A stretch of DNA of 5,173 bases from an uncultured Oscillospiraceae bacterium (GCA_905198295.1 CAJKBW010000138.1:1-5173); one strand, 5' to 3'. Positions 1 to 5,173 are shown, numbered from the stretch's first letter. Translations and numbers: made by a program. The notes: generated by a model from the letters alone, not told the origin.

Positions 1-38
1 GCAACTTGCTATCGGTAAACCAGTTTTTCGACAAGCTG

Positions 39-68
39 AAACAGCCGGACTTTCGTCCGGCTGTTTTT
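39..68 (+). terminator. Rho-independent terminator at left edge
   Basis: A perfect 12-bp stem is formed by 39-50 (AAACAGCCGGAC) and 55-66 (GTCCGGCTGTTT), closed by a TTTC tetraloop and followed on the plus strand by a T-rich tract (64-68 is TTTTT, then CTTTC). This orientation suits a plus-strand gene ending upstream of or at the window edge. The same hairpin starts 5 nt after the stop of the minus-strand 96-aa gene, so it may also end that transcript. Only three Ts follow the stem on the minus strand, so termination in that direction should be weaker. Confidence 0.85.
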
Positions 69-71
69 CTT

Positions 72-362
72 TCAGTTTTGTTCGAGTGCCCGTTCGAGCC
101 AAATCGCACCGATGTCCATCGCGTTGTAAAGCCCGGATTTCTCACTCTTTTTCAGAATCCGGTCCTTCATCCGCAGATCCGGGTCGGTGGACAGCAGCTG
201 TACCTGCACCTTGTCCGCGACCGTCAGATCCTTAATGGTTTTGGTGGAAAGAATCTGCATCATGATGACGCATTTGTCCGCCATATCGCCGTAATAAAGC
301 GTGTTGCCGGAGCGTACGAGCGGCTTGCCCTTATACATGAGAAACTGTTTTTTATCCGCCAT
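72..362 (-). CDS. Conserved-looking small hypothetical protein, 96 aa
   Basis: I cannot assign a function. The protein is 96 residues, starts MADKKQFLMYKGKPLVR and ends in a helix-like segment NAMDIGAIWLERALEQN (80-96). It is mixed in charge and lysine-rich, with no signal peptide, membrane segment or cysteine-based metal site (a single Cys at 31). The middle (residues 32-60) alternates hydrophobic and polar residues, as a small beta-rich fold would. The start is well supported: AAGGAGG lies at 379-373, 10 nt upstream of the ATG, and a sigma-A type promoter lies further upstream. The stop (TGA) is 5 nt from the terminator hairpin at 39-66. The gene is transcribed alone, divergently from the YbjN-like gene. 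From memory the sequence resembles uncharacterised proteins of clostridial gut bacteria, but this is recollection only. That it is a real gene is nearly certain; its role is unknown. Confidence 0.88.
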   Translation of the reverse strand: MADKKQFLMYKGKPLVRSGNTLYYGDMADKCVIMMQILSTKTIKDLTVADKVQVQLLSTDPDLRMKDRILKKSEKSGLYNAMDIGAIWLERALEQN

Positions 363-372
363 TTGTTTCCTG

Positions 373-379
373 CCTCCTT
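373..379 (-). promoter_or_regulatory. Ribosome binding site of the 96-aa gene
   Basis: Read on the minus strand this is AAGGAGG, a full match to the anti-Shine-Dalgarno core, with a 10-nt spacer to the ATG at 362-360. It fixes the start of the 96-aa protein and argues against the overlapping minus-strand frame that spans the same region. Confidence 0.85.
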
Positions 380-437
380 ATGCGTATCCGCCGGAAGCCT
401 GACATCCGGCAAACAGAATTTTTTCACAGTACAGCAT

Positions 438-466
438 AGTTTAGCATAAAATCCGGGGCTTGTAAA
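438..466 (-). promoter_or_regulatory. Sigma-A type promoter for the 96-aa gene
   Basis: On the minus strand TTTACA (466-461) is a -35 box, followed by a 17-nt spacer and TAAACT (443-438) as -10. A TG dinucleotide one base before the -10 makes it an extended -10 element. The expected start of transcription is near 431, giving a leader of about 70 nt. That leader contains a small inverted repeat, GCCGGA at 410-405 with TCCGGC at 395-390, upstream of the ribosome binding site. Confidence 0.65.
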
Positions 467-507
467 GGCTGGTGGGGGCAATAGTGCTTTTGCGGGCGAA
501 AATTCTC

Positions 508-536
508 TTGCCGTGCGATCGGAAAGCGGCTATAAT
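508..536 (+). promoter_or_regulatory. Sigma-A type promoter for the YbjN-like gene
   Basis: TTGCCG (508-513) serves as -35 and a perfect TATAAT (531-536) as -10, separated by 17 nt. Transcription would start near 543, about 30 nt before the ATG at 572. The two divergent -35 boxes of this intergenic region are 41 bp apart. A short inverted repeat, ATATT (535-539) and AATAT (546-550), overlaps the -10 and presumed start point; its significance is uncertain. Confidence 0.75.
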
Positions 537-571
537 ATTGGACGGAATATGACGAAGAAGAAGGGGATTTC

Positions 572-1000
572 ATGCTGGCATCCACAGAACAGTTCTTGGC
601 CTATCTGAATGCAAACAAGCTCAAGTACGATTATACCGAACCGGAAGACGATGATAAAAAAGATGTTGTCGTGGTGCGCTTCACCGGACATAACCTGTCC
701 ACCATCACCGTGCAGTTCTTCTTCTCCACCGACGGCGAGGATGCGGCGATCCGCGTGTTTGATCTTTTTAAGGTGCCCGAGGACCGGCACGATAAAATCT
801 ATAAAGCGCTCAACGAACAGAACAACGCTTTCCGTTTCGTCAAATTCTGCTTTGATGAAAACGACAACACCGTGCAGATGGAAATGGATGCGGCCTTCCG
901 GGAAAACGATGTCGGCGATATCTGCGGGGAACTGCTGTTCCGCAGCGTGGAGCTGTGCGACAAGGCCTATCCGGCGTTTATGCAGGCACTGTGGGCGTAA
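572..1000 (+). CDS. YbjN-like domain protein, 142 aa
   Basis: The protein of 142 residues looks like a single YbjN-type domain, a family annotated as putative sensory transduction regulators and structurally related to type III secretion chaperone-like folds. Its molecular role is not established. An N-terminal helix (STEQFLAYLNANKLKYDY, 4-21) is followed by beta strands (DVVVVRF 31-37, TITVQFFFS 44-52, AAIRVFDLF 58-66), a helix with an asparagine-rich end (KIYKALNEQNNAF, 75-87), further strands (RFVKFCFDENDNTVQMEMDAAF, 88-109) and a C-terminal helix (115-140). This order fits the family. It is acidic, has no signal peptide or membrane segment, and is therefore cytosolic. The ATG at 572 has AAGGGGA at 561-567 and a good promoter upstream. 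It is transcribed alone and ends at a shared convergent terminator. The family call rests on pattern recognition and is moderate; that the gene is real is very likely. Confidence 0.8.
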   Translation: MLASTEQFLAYLNANKLKYDYTEPEDDDKKDVVVVRFTGHNLSTITVQFFFSTDGEDAAIRVFDLFKVPEDRHDKIYKALNEQNNAFRFVKFCFDENDNTVQMEMDAAFRENDVGDICGELLFRSVELCDKAYPAFMQALWA

Positions 1001-1018
1001 AGCCAATACGGAAAAGAT

Positions 1019-1057
1019 AAAAAACGGCATGAACCCAACCGGGTTCATGCCGTTTTT
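1019..1057. terminator. Bidirectional Rho-independent terminator between convergent genes
   Basis: A perfect 17-bp inverted repeat (1020-1036 with 1041-1057) surrounds an AACC tetraloop. The stem core is GGCATGAACCC, and the flanks are an A-run on the left and a T-run on the right, so either strand shows a GC-rich stem followed by five or six Us. It lies 19 nt after the YbjN-like stop (1000) and 27 nt beyond the ireB stop (1084), so it serves both convergent genes. Confidence 0.95.
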
Positions 1058-1083
1058 GCGTTTCGGATAAAGCGGCCGGCCGC

Positions 1084-1329
1084 TTAATTATTCAGATACG
1101 ACCGCACCAGCGCGCGCAGCAGCTCATCGCGGTCCAGTTTGCGGATGAGGCTGCGGGCGTTGTTGTGGGTGGTGATATAGGTGGGATCTTCGGAGAGGAT
1201 GTATCCGACGATCTGGTTGATGGGATTGTAGCCCTTTTCACGCAGCGCGTCGTATACCGTGGTAAGGATTTGCTTCATTTCCTGCTCTTTATCATCTCCG
1301 ATGGAAAACGTCATCGTCTTATCCAGCAT
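1084..1329 (-). CDS. ireB: IreB family regulatory phosphoprotein (UPF0297)
   Basis: The 81-residue product carries the hallmark IreB/UPF0297 block EKGYNPINQIVGYILSEDPT (31-50), followed by YITTHNNARSLIRKLDRDELL and a short C-terminal helix (61-79). In Enterococcus faecalis, IreB is a small dimeric protein phosphorylated on two N-terminal threonines by the PASTA kinase IreK, dephosphorylated by IreP, and acts as a negative regulator of cephalosporin resistance. Here Thr5 and Thr7 (MLDKTMTF) occupy the corresponding place. I chose the ATG at 1329 because AAAGGAAGGA (1345-1336) sits 6 nt upstream; an in-frame ATG at 1350 would add seven residues, put this site inside the coding region, and lacks its own good site. 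The gene has its own promoter starting 4 nt after the pheT stop and a shared terminator. Family assignment is secure; the link to a cognate kinase is inferred because none lies in the window. Confidence 0.95.
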   Translation of the reverse strand: MLDKTMTFSIGDDKEQEMKQILTTVYDALREKGYNPINQIVGYILSEDPTYITTHNNARSLIRKLDRDELLRALVRSYLNN

Positions 1330-1335
1330 CGCGGA

Positions 1336-1345
1336 TCCTTCCTTT
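1336..1345 (-). promoter_or_regulatory. Ribosome binding site that decides the ireB start
   Basis: On the minus strand the purine stretch AAAGGAAGGA lies 6 nt before the ATG at 1329-1327. Its position makes the upstream in-frame ATG at 1350-1348 unlikely as the start, and gives an 81-residue product whose N-terminus aligns with known IreB proteins. Confidence 0.8.
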
Positions 1346-1350
1346 CGCAT

Positions 1351-1366
1351 AACGGGAAATCCCGTT
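1351..1366 (-). other. Hairpin in the ireB leader, just upstream of the ribosome binding site
   Basis: AACGGG at 1366-1361 (minus strand) pairs with CCCGTT at 1356-1351 around a four-base ATTT loop; the inner A-T can also pair to give 7 bp and a two-base loop. It sits in the presumed 5' untranslated region, five bases upstream of the Shine-Dalgarno stretch. No U-tract follows, so it is not a terminator. It might stabilise the message or influence ribosome access; this is inference. Confidence 0.5.
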
Positions 1367-1384
1367 CATTTGTTCTATACCCGT

Positions 1385-1413
1385 ATTATACGGCATCCGC
1401 GCGCGGAATGCAA
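1385..1413 (-). promoter_or_regulatory. Near-consensus sigma-A promoter for ireB
   Basis: On the minus strand TTGCAT (1413-1408) is the -35, followed by exactly 17 nt and a perfect TATAAT (1390-1385). Start of transcription would be near 1378, giving a leader of about 50 nt before the ATG at 1329. The promoter begins 4 nt after the pheT stop codon. The spacer contains the self-complementary TCCGCGCGCGGA, and the -10 lies inside the inverted repeat CCGTAT-A-ATACGG (1393-1381), so regulator binding is possible. Confidence 0.8.
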
Positions 1414-1417
1414 GGCA

Positions 1418-3808
1418 TTATGAGCGCAGAATACAGCCTTTTTCCTTAAGATTTTTTAAAATTCGGCTGAGTGCGGCGTCGACTTCGTCGTCGGTGAGGG
1501 TGCCTTCCGCAGAACGGAAGGTCAGGCTGTATGCCACACTTTTCTGGCCGTCTGCAATCTGCGAGCCGCGGTAGACGTCGAACAGCTTGACGCTTTCGAG
1601 ATGGCGGCCGGCACAGGCGCGGATGGTTTTTTCAATTTCCGCCACAGGCAGCGCTGCGCCGCAGAGTACCGCGAGGTCGCGTTCCACCGCCGGGAAGCGG
1701 GGGAGCGGACGGAAGCGGATGATCTGCTGATCGGCAGCAAACAGCGGAAGCAGCCGGCACTGCGCCACATAAACGCGCGTTTCAATGTCGTAACGTGCAG
1801 CCGTGTCGGGGTGTACTTCGCCGAATACCGCAATCGTCTCGCCGCCGAGCACGGCAGCAGCCTGCCGTCCGGGATGGAGGAACGGTTCGGCAGAGGGGAC
1901 ATATTCCACCGCCGCGCCAAAGCGGCTGAACAGTGTTTCCAAAAGCCCTTTGAGGGTGAAGAAATCCTCGCCCTCGCCGTACATGCCGAGGCATATCGCC
2001 GGCACCTCGTCGGGCTGATCGGTCACCGGCAGGGAACGGGGGATAAACAGCTTGCCCGCTTCAAACAGCCGTACTGCCGGGATTTTGCGGTTGAAGTTCG
2101 TGGAGAGCACGGTCAGCATGCTCGAATACAGCTGCGTGCGCATCACGGCGTATTCCTCGCCGAGCGGGTTGAGCAGGCGGACAGCATCCCGCCGCGGATC
2201 GTCCGCAGGCAGCGCGAGCTGGTCAAAGGCTTTCGCGTTGATGAAGGAATAGGTGGTGATCTCCCGCATGCCGCCGGCGGTCAGCAGCGCCTTGACCTTG
2301 TCGGTGCCGATGCGCTCGGGCAGCTTGCGCCCGCGCACGATATCCCCGCGCATAGGGGTGCCCTTGATGTGCTGATAGCCGTAGATCCGCATGACCTCTT
2401 CGGCCAGGTCTGCGCGTCCCTCGATGTCATCGCGGAAGGAGGGGATTTCGCAGTGCAGCACGCCATCCTCCAGGGTGGTATCGATACACAGGCTGTTGAG
2501 AATCCCGGTCATGGTTTCGGCCGGGATATCCACGCCGAGCAGCTCGGTGATGCGCGCTGCCGGCACCTCCAGCACCCGTTTTTCCGGCAATCCCTTGTTG
2601 CGGTCGATTACGCCTTCGATAATATCGCCGGCGTCGAGATCGTACACCAGCTGCAGCGCCCGCTCCATCGCGTATTCGACGCCGAGGATATCCACGCCCT
2701 TTTCAAACCGGGCGCTTGATTCGGTACGCATACCCAGCGCGCGCGCCGTGCGGCGGACGCTGTCCCGGCGGAATTTCGCGCACTCGAAAAAGAGGTCGGC
2801 AGTGTCCGGCTTGATTTCACTGTTCAGGCCGCCCATGATGCCCGCGAGGCAGGAGGGGGTTTCGGCGTCCGCGATCACCAGCATATCGCTTGTCAGGGTG
2901 TGCGGCTTGTCGTCGAGGGTGGTGATGGCCTCGCCGTCTTTCGCCCGGCGCACGATGATCTGGCCGCCCTTGACGTCGCGAAGGTCAAAAGCGTGCATCG
3001 GCTGGCCGGTTTCGAGCATCACAAAGTTGGTGATGTCGACGATGTTGTTGATCGGGCGCATGCCGGCCGCCTTCAGGCAGCGCTTCATCCAGTCCGGCGA
3101 CTCTTTGATGCGCAGATTTTTGACCACCCGGCCATAATACCGCGGACAGAGGTCGTAATCCTCCACCGTCACCTGCATATGCTCACGGATGTCGCCGCCC
3201 TTGGTTTCGTAAGCGGGCACCGGCGGATGAAACGGCTTTTTGAGCGCCACCGCCGCTTCCCGGGCGACGCCGAGCACGCTCTGGCAGTCCGGGCGATTGG
3301 CGGTGATTTTGAAATCGATGACCACGTCGTTGAGATGCAGAACTTCGCGCATGTCGGTGCCGGGGGTCAGGCCGTCCTTCAGGATGAGAATACCGTAAAC
3401 CTCGGCGCCCGGATAATCGCTCTCCTTCAGGCAGAGCTCTTCGCCGGAGCACAGCATGCCGTTGGACACAACGCCGCGCAGCTTGCCTTTTTTGATGTGC
3501 ATGCCGTTGGGCAGCCGGGAATCGTGCAGCGCGGCGGGCACCAGCGCGCCCTCAAAAACATTGGTTGCGCCGGTGACAATCTGTACGGGCTCCGCAGCGC
3601 CCACATCGATCTGGCAGATTTGCAGCTTGTCGGCATCGGGATGCTTTTCCAGTTTGACGATGCGGCCCACCACCACATTGCTCATGGTGGCGGACAGGTC
3701 CTCCACATCCTCGACCTCAAAACCGCTCATGATCATTTTATCGCAAAGCTCGTCCAGCGGCACATCGATGTCTACATAGTGTTTGAGCCAGCTCAGGGAA
3801 ATTTTCAT
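1418..3808 (-). CDS. pheT: Phenylalanyl-tRNA synthetase beta subunit
   Basis: PheT is the beta chain of the cytosolic alpha2-beta2 enzyme that charges tRNA-Phe; it binds tRNA and edits mischarged Tyr-tRNA-Phe. The 796 residues match the usual full bacterial length. In order: an N-terminal segment (1-40, ISLSWLKHYVD), an EMAP-II-like tRNA-binding domain (about 42-150, with VGRIVKLEKHPDADKL 47-62), the B3/B4 editing region (about 212-385, with NNIVDITNFVMLETGQPMHAFD 254-275 and SCLAGIMGG 319-327), a B5 domain (about 407-478) ending in the acidic DIEGRADLAEEVMRIYGY signature (461-478), the catalytic-like core (about 490-690, with LLNPLGEEYAVMRTQL 545-560), and a C-terminal ferredoxin-fold anticodon-binding domain (about 702-795, opening RFPAVERDLAVL). 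The ATG at 3808 is preceded by AAAGGAGAGGA with a 5-nt gap. It follows pheS after 24 nt and is co-transcribed. No terminator follows; the ireB promoter begins almost at once. Confidence 0.99.
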   Translation of the reverse strand: MKISLSWLKHYVDIDVPLDELCDKMIMSGFEVEDVEDLSATMSNVVVGRIVKLEKHPDADKLQICQIDVGAAEPVQIVTGATNVFEGALVPAALHDSRLPNGMHIKKGKLRGVVSNGMLCSGEELCLKESDYPGAEVYGILILKDGLTPGTDMREVLHLNDVVIDFKITANRPDCQSVLGVAREAAVALKKPFHPPVPAYETKGGDIREHMQVTVEDYDLCPRYYGRVVKNLRIKESPDWMKRCLKAAGMRPINNIVDITNFVMLETGQPMHAFDLRDVKGGQIIVRRAKDGEAITTLDDKPHTLTSDMLVIADAETPSCLAGIMGGLNSEIKPDTADLFFECAKFRRDSVRRTARALGMRTESSARFEKGVDILGVEYAMERALQLVYDLDAGDIIEGVIDRNKGLPEKRVLEVPAARITELLGVDIPAETMTGILNSLCIDTTLEDGVLHCEIPSFRDDIEGRADLAEEVMRIYGYQHIKGTPMRGDIVRGRKLPERIGTDKVKALLTAGGMREITTYSFINAKAFDQLALPADDPRRDAVRLLNPLGEEYAVMRTQLYSSMLTVLSTNFNRKIPAVRLFEAGKLFIPRSLPVTDQPDEVPAICLGMYGEGEDFFTLKGLLETLFSRFGAAVEYVPSAEPFLHPGRQAAAVLGGETIAVFGEVHPDTAARYDIETRVYVAQCRLLPLFAADQQIIRFRPLPRFPAVERDLAVLCGAALPVAEIEKTIRACAGRHLESVKLFDVYRGSQIADGQKSVAYSLTFRSAEGTLTDDEVDAALSRILKNLKEKGCILRS

Positions 3809-3813
3809 GGAAA

Positions 3814-3824
3814 TCCTCTCCTTT
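3814..3824 (-). promoter_or_regulatory. Ribosome binding site of pheT
   Basis: On the minus strand AAAGGAGAGGA occupies most of the 24-nt gap between pheS and pheT and lies just upstream of the ATG at 3808. The AGGAG core has a spacing of about 9 nt. It indicates independent ribosome loading on the second gene of the operon, without coupling by overlap. Confidence 0.85.
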
Positions 3825-3832
3825 CTTTCGGC

Positions 3833-4855
3833 TTAGCGGAACTGCTCGAGAAAACGCAGATCGTTCTCGAACAGCAGGCGGATATCGCTGATTTTGTAGC
3901 GTGTGGTGGTCAGCCGGTCCAGTCCGATGCCGAAAGCAAAGCCGGAATATTCCTCGGGGTCAATACCGCAGCCGGCGAGCACGTGCGGATGCACCATGCC
4001 GGCGCCGAGAATCTCGATCCAGCCGCTGCCCTTGCATACCCGGCAGCCCTTGCCGCCGCATTCCGAGCAGGTGACGTCTACCTCGACGCTCGGCTCGGTG
4101 AAGGGGAAGAAGGAGGGGCGGAATTTGACCTTGGTTTCCGGTCCGTAGATTTCGTGCGCGAACTGCTCGAGCACGCCCTTGAGATCACACATGGTGATGC
4201 CCTTGTCCACAACCAGGCCTTCCACCTGATGGAAAACCGGGGAATGGGTGGCATCCACCTCGTCGGCGCGGTAGACACGTCCGGGGCAGATGATGCGGAT
4301 CGGCGGTTTGCGCTGCTCCATGACGCGGGCCTGTGCGGCGGACGTCTGGGTGCGCAGCAGCAGGTTTTCGGTGATATAGAAGGTATCCTGCATGTCGCGT
4401 GCCGGATGATCCTTCGGGAGATTCAGTTTTTCAAAGCAGTACTGATCGGTTTCCACCTCGGGGCCGTCGACTACGTCGAAGCCCATCGACTGGAAAATAT
4501 CGATCATGTCCTCCAGCACGATGTTCAGCGGATGCAGCCCGCCGATGGCCGGGCGTTTGCCCGGCATGGTCACGTCGAGCGTTTCCTCCCGCAGCCGTTT
4601 GGCCTTGAGCGCGTCCTGAATTTCCGCTTCCCGCTTGGCCAGTGCTGTTTCCAGCTCGCTGCGCAGCTGGTTGACCAGCTGACCGACCTTCGGGCGTTCG
4701 TCGGCAGGCAGGCTGCCCATGCCGCGCAGCACCTCGGTCAGGGTGCCCTTTTTGCCCATGACGCGGATGCGGAATTCTTCCAGGTCCTTCGGCACGCGCA
4801 GGCTTTCCAGCTCATGCAGCGCCTGCTCGCGCAGGGCCTCCAGTTTTTCCTTCAT
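3833..4855 (-). CDS. pheS: Phenylalanyl-tRNA synthetase alpha subunit
   Basis: PheS is the catalytic alpha chain of the class II synthetase; it activates phenylalanine with ATP and transfers it to tRNA-Phe in complex with PheT. The 340 residues are the normal bacterial length. An N-terminal coiled-coil arm (1-90, rich in Leu/Glu/Arg) reaches towards tRNA. The catalytic domain shows GLHPLN (106-111), GRVYRADEVDATHSPVFHQVEG (192-213, motif 2 region), FRPSFFPFTEPSVEVDV (245-261), GAGMVHPHVL (284-293) and motif 3 GFAFGIGLDRLTTTRYKI (305-322). Ala307 stands at the place that shapes the phenylalanine pocket in this family. A C-x2-C-x4-C-x2-C cluster (Cys263, 266, 271, 274) is present, as in many Gram-positive PheS proteins, and may bind zinc. 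The ATG at 4855 has AGGAAAGGAA upstream. The gene follows a T-box leader, so expression should rise when tRNA-Phe is uncharged. Confidence 0.99.
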   Translation of the reverse strand: MKEKLEALREQALHELESLRVPKDLEEFRIRVMGKKGTLTEVLRGMGSLPADERPKVGQLVNQLRSELETALAKREAEIQDALKAKRLREETLDVTMPGKRPAIGGLHPLNIVLEDMIDIFQSMGFDVVDGPEVETDQYCFEKLNLPKDHPARDMQDTFYITENLLLRTQTSAAQARVMEQRKPPIRIICPGRVYRADEVDATHSPVFHQVEGLVVDKGITMCDLKGVLEQFAHEIYGPETKVKFRPSFFPFTEPSVEVDVTCSECGGKGCRVCKGSGWIEILGAGMVHPHVLAGCGIDPEEYSGFAFGIGLDRLTTTRYKISDIRLLFENDLRFLEQFR

Positions 4856-4865
4856 GATTGACCAT

Positions 4866-4874
4866 TCCTTTCCT
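4866..4874 (-). promoter_or_regulatory. Ribosome binding site of pheS
   Basis: The minus-strand stretch AGGAAAGGA ends 10 nt before the ATG at 4855. A GC-only hairpin (4890-4875) abuts its 5' end directly, leaving the site itself unpaired in that fold. Confidence 0.75.
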
Positions 4875-4890
4875 GCCGCCGTTTGGCGGC
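4875..4890 (-). other. GC hairpin between T-box terminator and pheS ribosome binding site
   Basis: On the minus strand GCCGCC (4890-4885) pairs with GGCGGC (4880-4875) around an AAAC loop. It lies in the part of the leader present only in read-through transcripts, immediately 5' of the pheS Shine-Dalgarno stretch. No U-tract follows, so it is not a second terminator. A role as a message-stabilising or translation-modulating element is possible but unsupported. Confidence 0.45.
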
Positions 4891-4923
4891 GTTGTCTCGC
4901 CGGTTTTGCCGCGGAGAAGAGAG

Positions 4924-4962
4924 AAAATAAAAAAATCTCCGTCCCGAAAGGGACGAAGATTT
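4924..4962 (-). terminator. T-box terminator hairpin of the pheST leader
   Basis: On the minus strand 4962-4950 and 4945-4933 form a 13-bp stem with one G-U pair around a TTTC loop, followed by a run of seven Ts (4935-4929, partly within the stem end), then A and TTTT. The 5' arm contains CGUCCC, which is also needed by the competing antiterminator, so the two structures exclude each other. Confidence 0.95.
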
Positions 4963-5170
4963 ACATGCTCCGTGGTACCACCCTGCTTACAGACGGGATA
5001 ACACCGCCTGCACTCCTGCGGCCGATAACGGGGCCAGCCGTCGCCGCCTACTGCCGCTGAAGTGCGGGTTGAGCGCCGCTGCTCCGGAGCGAACTTCGGA
5101 CATCCCCCGCCTGCAGGCTGCTTTCAGCCGGTGACAGCCCTCTCTGAACGCAGGGATAAGGAAGCCTACT
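4924..5170 (-). ncRNA. T-box riboswitch leader, tRNA-Phe responsive, upstream of pheS
   Basis: The leader RNA senses uncharged tRNA and prevents premature termination. On the minus strand the base of Stem I can form from GCTTC (5165-5161) with GGAGC (5085-5081). An AGAGA bulge lies at 5145-5141, and inner helices pair CCTGC with GCAGG and GGCTG with CAGCC. The specifier triplet is TTC at 5093-5091, in the context GAAG-TTC-G before CTCCGGAGC, matching a phenylalanine codon followed by a purine. The antiterminator pairs AGGG (4984-4981) with CCCT (4952-4949) and ACG (4973-4971) with CGT (4955-4953), leaving the bulge TGGTACC; its TGGT (4980-4977) would pair with an ACCA tRNA end, as expected for a tRNA with discriminator A. 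The terminator follows and pheS starts about 70 nt later. The promoter lies beyond the window edge. The Stem I base and Stem III details are less certain than the specifier and T-box parts. Confidence 0.95.
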
Positions 5171-5173
5171 TTC

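Noticed and set aside
1..18. Possible tail of an upstream plus-strand gene ending TAA at 16-18
   Set aside because: Five codons followed by a stop cannot be identified. The position before a plus-strand terminator is suggestive, but other frames are open too.
6..449. A 147-codon plus-strand open frame opposite the 96-aa gene
   Set aside because: It runs through the terminator hairpin at 39-68 and is antisense to a gene with strong start signals; its first codons read the terminator approach as protein.
530..1048. Minus-strand and alternative plus-strand frames overlapping the YbjN-like gene
   Set aside because: They lack ribosome binding sites, run into the bidirectional terminator, and overlap a gene with a promoter, a binding site and a sensible fold pattern.
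1072..1083. Perfect 12-bp palindrome GCGGCCGGCCGC next to the ireB stop
   Set aside because: With no loop, no U-tract and a pure GC make-up in a GC-rich genome it may be chance; the adjacent terminator already explains transcript ending.
1330..1350. Seven-residue N-terminal extension of IreB (start at 1350)
   Set aside because: The strong purine-rich binding site would lie inside the coding region, and known IreB proteins begin a few residues before the conserved threonines.
4034..4069. Four-cysteine cluster in PheS as a novel metal-binding insertion
   Set aside because: The C-x2-C-x4-C-x2-C pattern is common in Gram-positive PheS proteins, so it is a family trait and not an anomaly.
2900..4861. 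A 653-codon open frame on the plus strand across pheS and pheT
   Set aside because: It runs antisense to two unmistakable synthetase genes, its translation is rich in His/Ala/Gln/Val without recognisable motifs, and no ribosome binding site or promoter fits its start. It arises from codon bias of the opposite GC-rich strand. The same applies to the plus-strand frame 1601-2719.

Overview
The window looks like chromosomal core sequence from a moderately GC-rich member of the Clostridia, possibly an Oscillospirales/Ruminococcaceae-type organism. The signs are a T-box leader in front of pheST, an IreB (UPF0297) gene, strong purine-rich Shine-Dalgarno sites, sigma-A type promoters with 17-nt spacers, and small proteins of a clostridial style. 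The lineage is inferred from these features, not from a database match. I see no mobile elements, CRISPR arrays, tRNA or rRNA genes, or broken genes.

Layout from right to left on the minus strand: a nearly complete T-box riboswitch (about 5170-4924) has a UUC phenylalanine specifier, a UGGU acceptor-pairing bulge and a classical terminator. It precedes pheS (4855-3833) and pheT (3808-1418), the two subunits of phenylalanyl-tRNA synthetase, which form an operon with a 24-nt gap. Four bases after the pheT stop a near-consensus promoter begins for a short ireB gene (1329-1084). Its product is a small regulatory protein known as a substrate of the PASTA-type Ser/Thr kinase. No pheT terminator is visible, so ireB is probably also transcribed by read-through. 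A symmetric terminator (1019-1057) ends ireB on one side and the convergent plus-strand gene on the other.

The left part holds two small divergent genes. A YbjN-like cytosolic protein lies on the plus strand (572-1000), and a 96-aa protein that I cannot assign a function lies on the minus strand (362-72). The 209-bp region between them carries one recognisable promoter for each. A strong hairpin terminator at 39-68 lies at the far left, pointing rightward, and probably ends a plus-strand gene that lies outside the window.

Functionally, the best-supported story is feedback control of phenylalanyl-tRNA synthetase by uncharged tRNA-Phe. Placement of ireB directly behind pheT, with a promoter rich in inverted repeats, is the most unusual arrangement. 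I do not see convincing evidence of an undescribed multi-gene system; the two small left-hand genes are the least explained part.
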